From assembly GCA_023653785.1 (NCBI GenBank), contig JAMKCH010005375.1, positions 1-64,000 on the forward strand: a stretch of DNA of 64,000 nt, written 5' to 3'. The notes beneath the pieces were generated by a model that worked only from the letters and a program-made list of their open reading frames with translations, did not search any database and was not told the origin of the DNA. Made by a program: the position numbers and the translations under genes. Shown one piece after another: positions 59,701-64,000 of the stretch (positions are counted from its first letter, which is position 1; each line of letters opens with the position of its first letter). The DNA comes from Ophioderma brevispina. Lineage: Eukaryota; Echinodermata; Ophiuroidea; Amphilepidida; Ophiodermatidae.

Positions 59701-59998
59701 TAAAATTGGCGTGAACATGGATCAATGTTAAAAGTTGCTTTGATTCAAGTATATGTGGTCCCTATGTTTCCCCTAACTTAAAAGAATGAAACGATATTAT
59801 TTTGCCTCATGTCTTATTCTTATCTAGAGTCCAACAAAATAGTCACAGCAATATAATCCAATGCCGTACTAATAGCTGATTGACTTTGTGTGCCATTTAT
59901 GTCAAGGCTAAATCCCGGCATTAACGAAACATTTCTCTAATTAATAACCGCTGGACGATTGGCGCCAGATAAGCGACGCAACCTCCATTTTGAAGCTC
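56792..59998 (+). repeat. Large repeat, unit D, second part
   Basis: Matches B 38,230-41,455 and, for its first 2.4 kb, C 46,787-49,230. Markers: GCGTATTCTGGTGGGATGTT, CAATGCGC block, CATGCTTTGCACTCG, GTATACCGACAATAATTCAA, GATAGAGTGTGCGCTTCCCG. The 125- and 158-codon plus-strand frames at 57,795-58,543 are broken in B and C. A (TTTTTTTAA)n tract lies at 58,828-58,862. It stops at CCATTTTGAAGCTCTG, where the G-rich block begins. Confidence 0.7.
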
Positions 59999-60000
59999 TG

Positions 60001-63000
60001 CAAAAAAAAACAAGCCAAAGCAGAGGAAAGTACAGCACAACGGACGCAGCACCATCCATGGACCATGTATGGCTGGAACATGCCTCAAGCAGAGGAGGGG
60101 CCATGCAGTGGGCAATCCCGAGCTGACCAGGTCACGCATGGGGGGGGGGACGGGATGGTGGGGGGTGACGGTTCTGGCGGAAAGGGTGGGAGGGTGGGGG
60201 TAGGGAAGGGGCGCCCCGTGCACAGGGTTGCCGAGTCAACCACTGTGGAGGATGGGTTACGGTCTGCTGAGCAGGAGGAGACGGGGAAGGGGGACTAAGC
60301 GTGCCGTGTGAAGTGGGGGGGGTATGTCGGCCAGCGGCAGGAGTGAGGGGTTATACCGGCTGTTATCGGGCGGGGGGGGGGAAAAGGAGGTGGGGTTGGG
60401 GGGTAAGGAGCCGAGGTGTGCGGTTCCGACAGCCCTAGAGGTGGCGCATGATGGGTGGGGGGTTGGGAACCCGTGAAGACAGCCAAGCCGGACTAGACCG
60501 CCGTGTAACGGAGAGTGGTATGTTGAGGTTGGGAAGAGGGGGTGTAAAAGAGAATGAGGGGTGTGGGGGTATAGGCTTGAGCGGTGGGCGTGGGGGGGTG
60601 AATGAAGTGGGAGAGGGATGTAAGAGGTGATAGCGGGGTTGTGTGGGGGGAGGAGTCGGTAGGTTGGGGGAGGGGGTGTACGTGGGGGGTTGGTGGCGGT
60701 ATGTGTAGTGACAAGTGTAGAGTAAGCGTGGCCGGTTGGTGGAGGTGGGGGGAGAGTGGACTGGAAAGGAGATAATGAGAGTAGTAGGGGGGTCTATGGG
60801 GTTTATTATGCCGGGATTGGCAGTGGTTCTGAGGTAGGTGGAGGGTGCGTGAGGGACGGTTGGGGTGGAAGAACCTGTGGCGTGGGTCGGGGTGAGGGGA
60901 GGGTCGGAGCTAACGGCTAGTGGGGTGGTAGTGACAGAGATGGAGATGTTGGAAGGGGTGGTGGGGGTGTAGAGGGGGAGGGAGATGAGTGGAGGCGGTG
61001 GGAAAGGGGGAGCGACGCGGGACGTTGTGGGGGTGGGATGTGAGAGTGGGGGTGGGGGAGTTGCGGGGAGACTCCGGAGTCCTACCAACAGTAGTGGCGG
61101 CTGGGGAGTGGTGGTGGGGGTTGGTGTAAGGGAGGGCGGATTAGGCAGGGGGTGTACTGGACACGGGCTTTGGGCTATGTGGGATAGAGGGTGTGTGGAA
61201 CGGGGCGGTAGAGGAATTGGGGGAAGGGGGAGTGAGGAGATGGGGGGGGTGGTGAGGAAGATTTAGGAGGTCGGGAGCGTGCGCGGACAGATTTGGATAG
61301 AAGGGTTGTGGCGGGGGGATCCCCCGACAGGTGGAAATGGGATCGGATGTCGATGGGGGGGGGGGTGCCGGGTGGGGTCGGCGGCGTGGCGCAGAGACCC
61401 GAAGAGCAGGTGGGGGGGCGTGGAGTGCGCAGGGGTAGGGATCAAGGACCCTAGGGAATGAGGATAAAGGATGGGGGTGTATGGTGGGCGACGGGGAGGG
61501 GTAAGGCTGGGTTGTAAGTGCGGCGGAGGATGCGCCTGTGGAGTGAGCCCTGTGGGCCAGGGGGGGGGGGAGGGGGGAGGGGGGTTAGTGCGAGTTGGGA
61601 GGGGGGTTACGTGGGAACGGCGTACACGAGGAGGAGGCCGGTGCAGGGATGGGAGTGGGGAAGGTGCGTGGGCGGAGGCCCTGGTTGATAAACTCGATAT
61701 GGGCTTAGCTAAGGAGTAGTTCGTCCGGTTGGGGGGTTGCCTGGAGGTTGGGGAGGGGGAAGGGGGCGTGTGGGGGATCCGTAAGTATCCAATCGGGAGC
61801 ACGGCAATGGTGGGAGGCTGGACGTATGAGAGTTATAGGGAGGGTCCTCAGGGGTGGATGTGTGGGGAATAGATGGGGAAGGTGGTGGTGTTGGGGTAGG
61901 TGCGGGGGGTGATGGTGTGGGGGCGCCGTGGAGGTAAGGGGTCGTCATTAGTGGTTGATATTCAGGGCGAGGGGGGGGGGTGGCTGAGGAGGGGGGGCCG
62001 GGGGCTGAGGGGCCGGCGCTGGGCTAGCGTGTGTAGGGTGAGTGGGAGGGCCTGGCCAGTAGCTGCCTAAGTGGGTGGCCGGGGTCCGACGGGGGGAGCG
62101 GTGCTCCGCGGGGGGGGCCTTCAAGTGGGTGGAGCGCCCGAAGTGTTCTGGCGGGTATGGATGGGGTTGGGGCTAGTCGATGCGGGGAAATGGTGATGGA
62201 GAGGGGGCGTGGAGGGGGGGGCTTCGTGACGGCGGGGAGTGGGGGCTTAGCAGTGGGGCATGGGAGCCGGGTTGGGGCCGAAAGGCGGTCACGGGAGGGG
62301 GGAGGAGGGAGAGGAGCGAGAGTGTAGCGCGGATGGAAATTGAGGGGGTGGAGTCCATAAGGGAAGGGAGGATGGGCGGGGACGTCTGGCGCGGCACGCT
62401 GGCCCAAATCTAACGGGAACTTGTGGGTAGCTTGTTGCAAGACGGTCCCCGGGTGGGGTCGATTCATGGAGCGTGACCCCTGGTGGGGGGAGGCGTAGGG
62501 GGAAGACCATCGGGCGTGCGTCGTGGGGGTGGGGTATCAGGGGGGGGCCGGGATCGGCGGAGTGAGAGTGAGACGGGTGTAACTTCTGCGGGTATAGTAG
62601 TGAGGTGCAAGGGCCAGCATGAGGGGGTGGGAGGTGTTTAAGGGAAGGTGGACTGAAGATGACAAGGGGGGGGAGGCAGGGGTGGGGGGGGGTGGATCGG
62701 AGAGGGAGGGCGGGTATAACGTGTACGGAGGGTGGGTAATCGCGAGAGTGATGGCTCGGAGGTGCGGTGTTGGTCAGCGGGTATCGGCATCCTGGAAGGG
62801 TGGGGGCCGCTGATAGGGTGGGCAGTCGCTGCGGTGGCCAGAATGGCCAGTCTTGGTATAGAGGCCGGCGTGGGGGTGAGGAGATGATCGGGGGGCACGG
62901 ATAAGTGGGGGGTGAATGGAGGGAAGGAAGGGGCGTGGGGTGGGTAGGTAGCTGGGGGAGTGAAATGGAATGGCGATGGGCGGGGGTGTGTGGATTGGAT

Positions 63001-63585
63001 TTGTTTGGTGGGGCGGGCCGCCAGGTTTAAGTAGGGCTCCCGGGAATGATGCAGCAGAGTCCGTGCGGAGCGTGAGACGGTCTGCTCGGCGGGGCGGGGG
63101 GTGGGTGCTTGGCTGGGGCAAGGGAGGCGAGAGGCGCCAACCAAAGGGCGTAGCGGATGATGAGGACTTCCGCGGGGGGGTATGCACGTGCAGGCGCGCG
63201 CGAGCAGAATAGCCTGGAAAGATCCGGGCGTACGATGAGAGGTTGGACGGCGACGAGATCGGGACGGGGTGAGAGAAAGACCGAAGAGGGTCCGGTTTGG
63301 GTCTGTGTCGGGTCATCTTGGTTAGTGATGCAGCCAGGGTGGGGGGGAAGGTTTGGGGCTCACTTGATCTGTCCGCTAGGGTGTGATTAAGTGGGGTGGA
63401 GGTAGCGTCCGGGGTACGGAGCTTGAGGATATGACCGGTGGGTAAGGATGGGTATTGGGGTGCGGTCCGGGAAGGGTCGCGGGGGCGGGAACCCGATGAT
63501 TGTGAGCGGTGGTCGGCAGGAGGGAAGCGGCTGGAACAACGACTGCCCCCCGCCGTGTAATTTTGCGGGGTCGAGTAACTGATCA
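60001..63585. other. 3.6-kb strongly G-skewed insertion inside unit D
   Basis: Unit B is continuous here (CCATTTTGAAGCTATGAAAG then CCTGGTTTG, 41,443-41,470), but in D these halves are 3.6 kb apart. The first 130 bases (to about 60,135) are of ordinary composition; then G dominates the plus strand, with very many runs of four or more G, CpG present and few C runs. The last ~400 bases are milder. There is no tandem periodicity by eye, no TIR and no clear target duplication. Long minus-strand frames (217, 179, 147, 168 and 270 codons) are Pro/Ser/Thr/His-rich and open in several phases at once, as expected when stop codons are rare by composition; no domain is visible. Real GC-rich insertion or assembly/sequencing artefact remain equally possible. 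Confidence 0.6.
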
Positions 63586-64000
63586 AGGCCTGGTTTGATG
63601 CTACATGGAGAGGAATGGCGTTCCATAAGCCTATCGAATAATGGGAGAAATGATCTGTTGTGGGAGGCCAAGTTGGACCATTAGATTTCCAAGAGCGGTG
63701 TTTAAGGTGTGAATGCCATGTGATGGATAAAAAAATGTTTCACCAAATTCTAATTTTCTTCTCAACAACCAATCAGCTATCAACAGATTTTTTGGAGGGC
63801 AACAAGGAAATTCAAGGAAATAGCATCGATACTTGATCTCTACAAGAACTCATACTTTCCATGCACTACCGTCAAATAGTGGACATTCTGAGCAACCCAT
63901 TACTATATTCAAGGTCCCGGTTGAAGCCGTACTTTAAAAAAAATCGCCAAATGAACGTCCCAAGCAAGTCATTCTGCGGGCAGCTTTGCTGCTATACATT
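63586..64000 (+). repeat. Large repeat, unit D, third part (runs off the window)
   Basis: Resumes at CCTGGTTTGATGCTACATGG, equivalent to B 41,463, and continues through GGAATGGCGTTCCATAAG and the TGATCTC...AAGAACTCATACTTTC block to the end of the window. Confidence 0.75.

Noticed and set aside
60435..63671. Long minus-strand proline-rich frames (up to 270 codons) in the G-skewed block
   Set aside because: Several phases are open at once, the products are simple Pro/Ser/Thr/His mixtures without domains, and C-rich sequence rarely forms stop codons.

Overview
This window looks like intergenic, transposon-saturated DNA from an animal nuclear genome. It is AT-rich, has many long homopolymers and microsatellites, and contains no intact host gene that I can support. 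The tRNA-derived SINEs ending in (ATT)n, a CR1/Jockey-like LINE, a Ty3/gypsy retroelement and many TTAA-flanked miniature elements suggest a marine invertebrate, perhaps an echinoderm or other deuterostome; that assignment is inference. No open frame longer than about 100 codons looks like a conserved protein. The recognisable coding traces are all retroelement remains: reverse transcriptase (5.7-7.8 kb, + strand) and RNase H (53.2-53.5 kb, - strand).

Layout: 0-3.3 kb holds copies of a TTAA-flanked MITE family (family 1, termini TTAACCCTCGTCT). 5.66-8.44 kb is a degenerate LINE split by a second TTAA MITE (family 2). 8.5-11.7 kb holds palindromic DNA elements, a tRNA-like sequence and a perfect 25-bp inverted repeat 2.8 kb apart. 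11.8-12.1 kb is a short tandem array rich in AGGTCA half-sites. 12.9-13.8 kb is the first partial copy of a repeat that recurs through the window. 14.4-17.2 kb holds more family 1 copies and a foldback element. 17.7-19.8 kb is a three-unit tandem array in which two units carry a SINE and the third lacks it. 20.65-24.45 kb is a 1.9-kb tandem duplication with one perfectly matching 1.27-kb core.

From 24 kb to the end the window is dominated by a roughly 7.5-kb segment repeated as a mosaic: unit A (24.0-26.5, partial), unit B (34.4-42.0, the most complete), unit C (43.1-49.2) and unit D (49.3-64.0, interrupted). Comparing copies gives clean empty and filled sites for a SINE, several MITEs, a foldback element, a gypsy element that has lost its 3' LTR, and an unusual 3.6-kb strongly G-skewed block at 60.0-63.6 kb. 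The spacers hold a mariner-like MITE, a CACTA-like element with many GACTAACGTTAGTC-like repeats, and degenerate minisatellites.

The copies differ from one another by many single-base indels and homopolymer lengths. This could be age, residual long-read error, or both, so frameshifts in the retroelements should not be over-read. The most interesting items are the G-skewed block, the mosaic 7.5-kb repeat with its natural empty-site comparisons, the TTAA family carrying TGACGTCA palindromes, and the perfect 25-bp inverted pair embedded in AAT repeats. I found no convincing new protein-coding system. Boundaries come from reading by eye and are approximate unless a target-site duplication is named.
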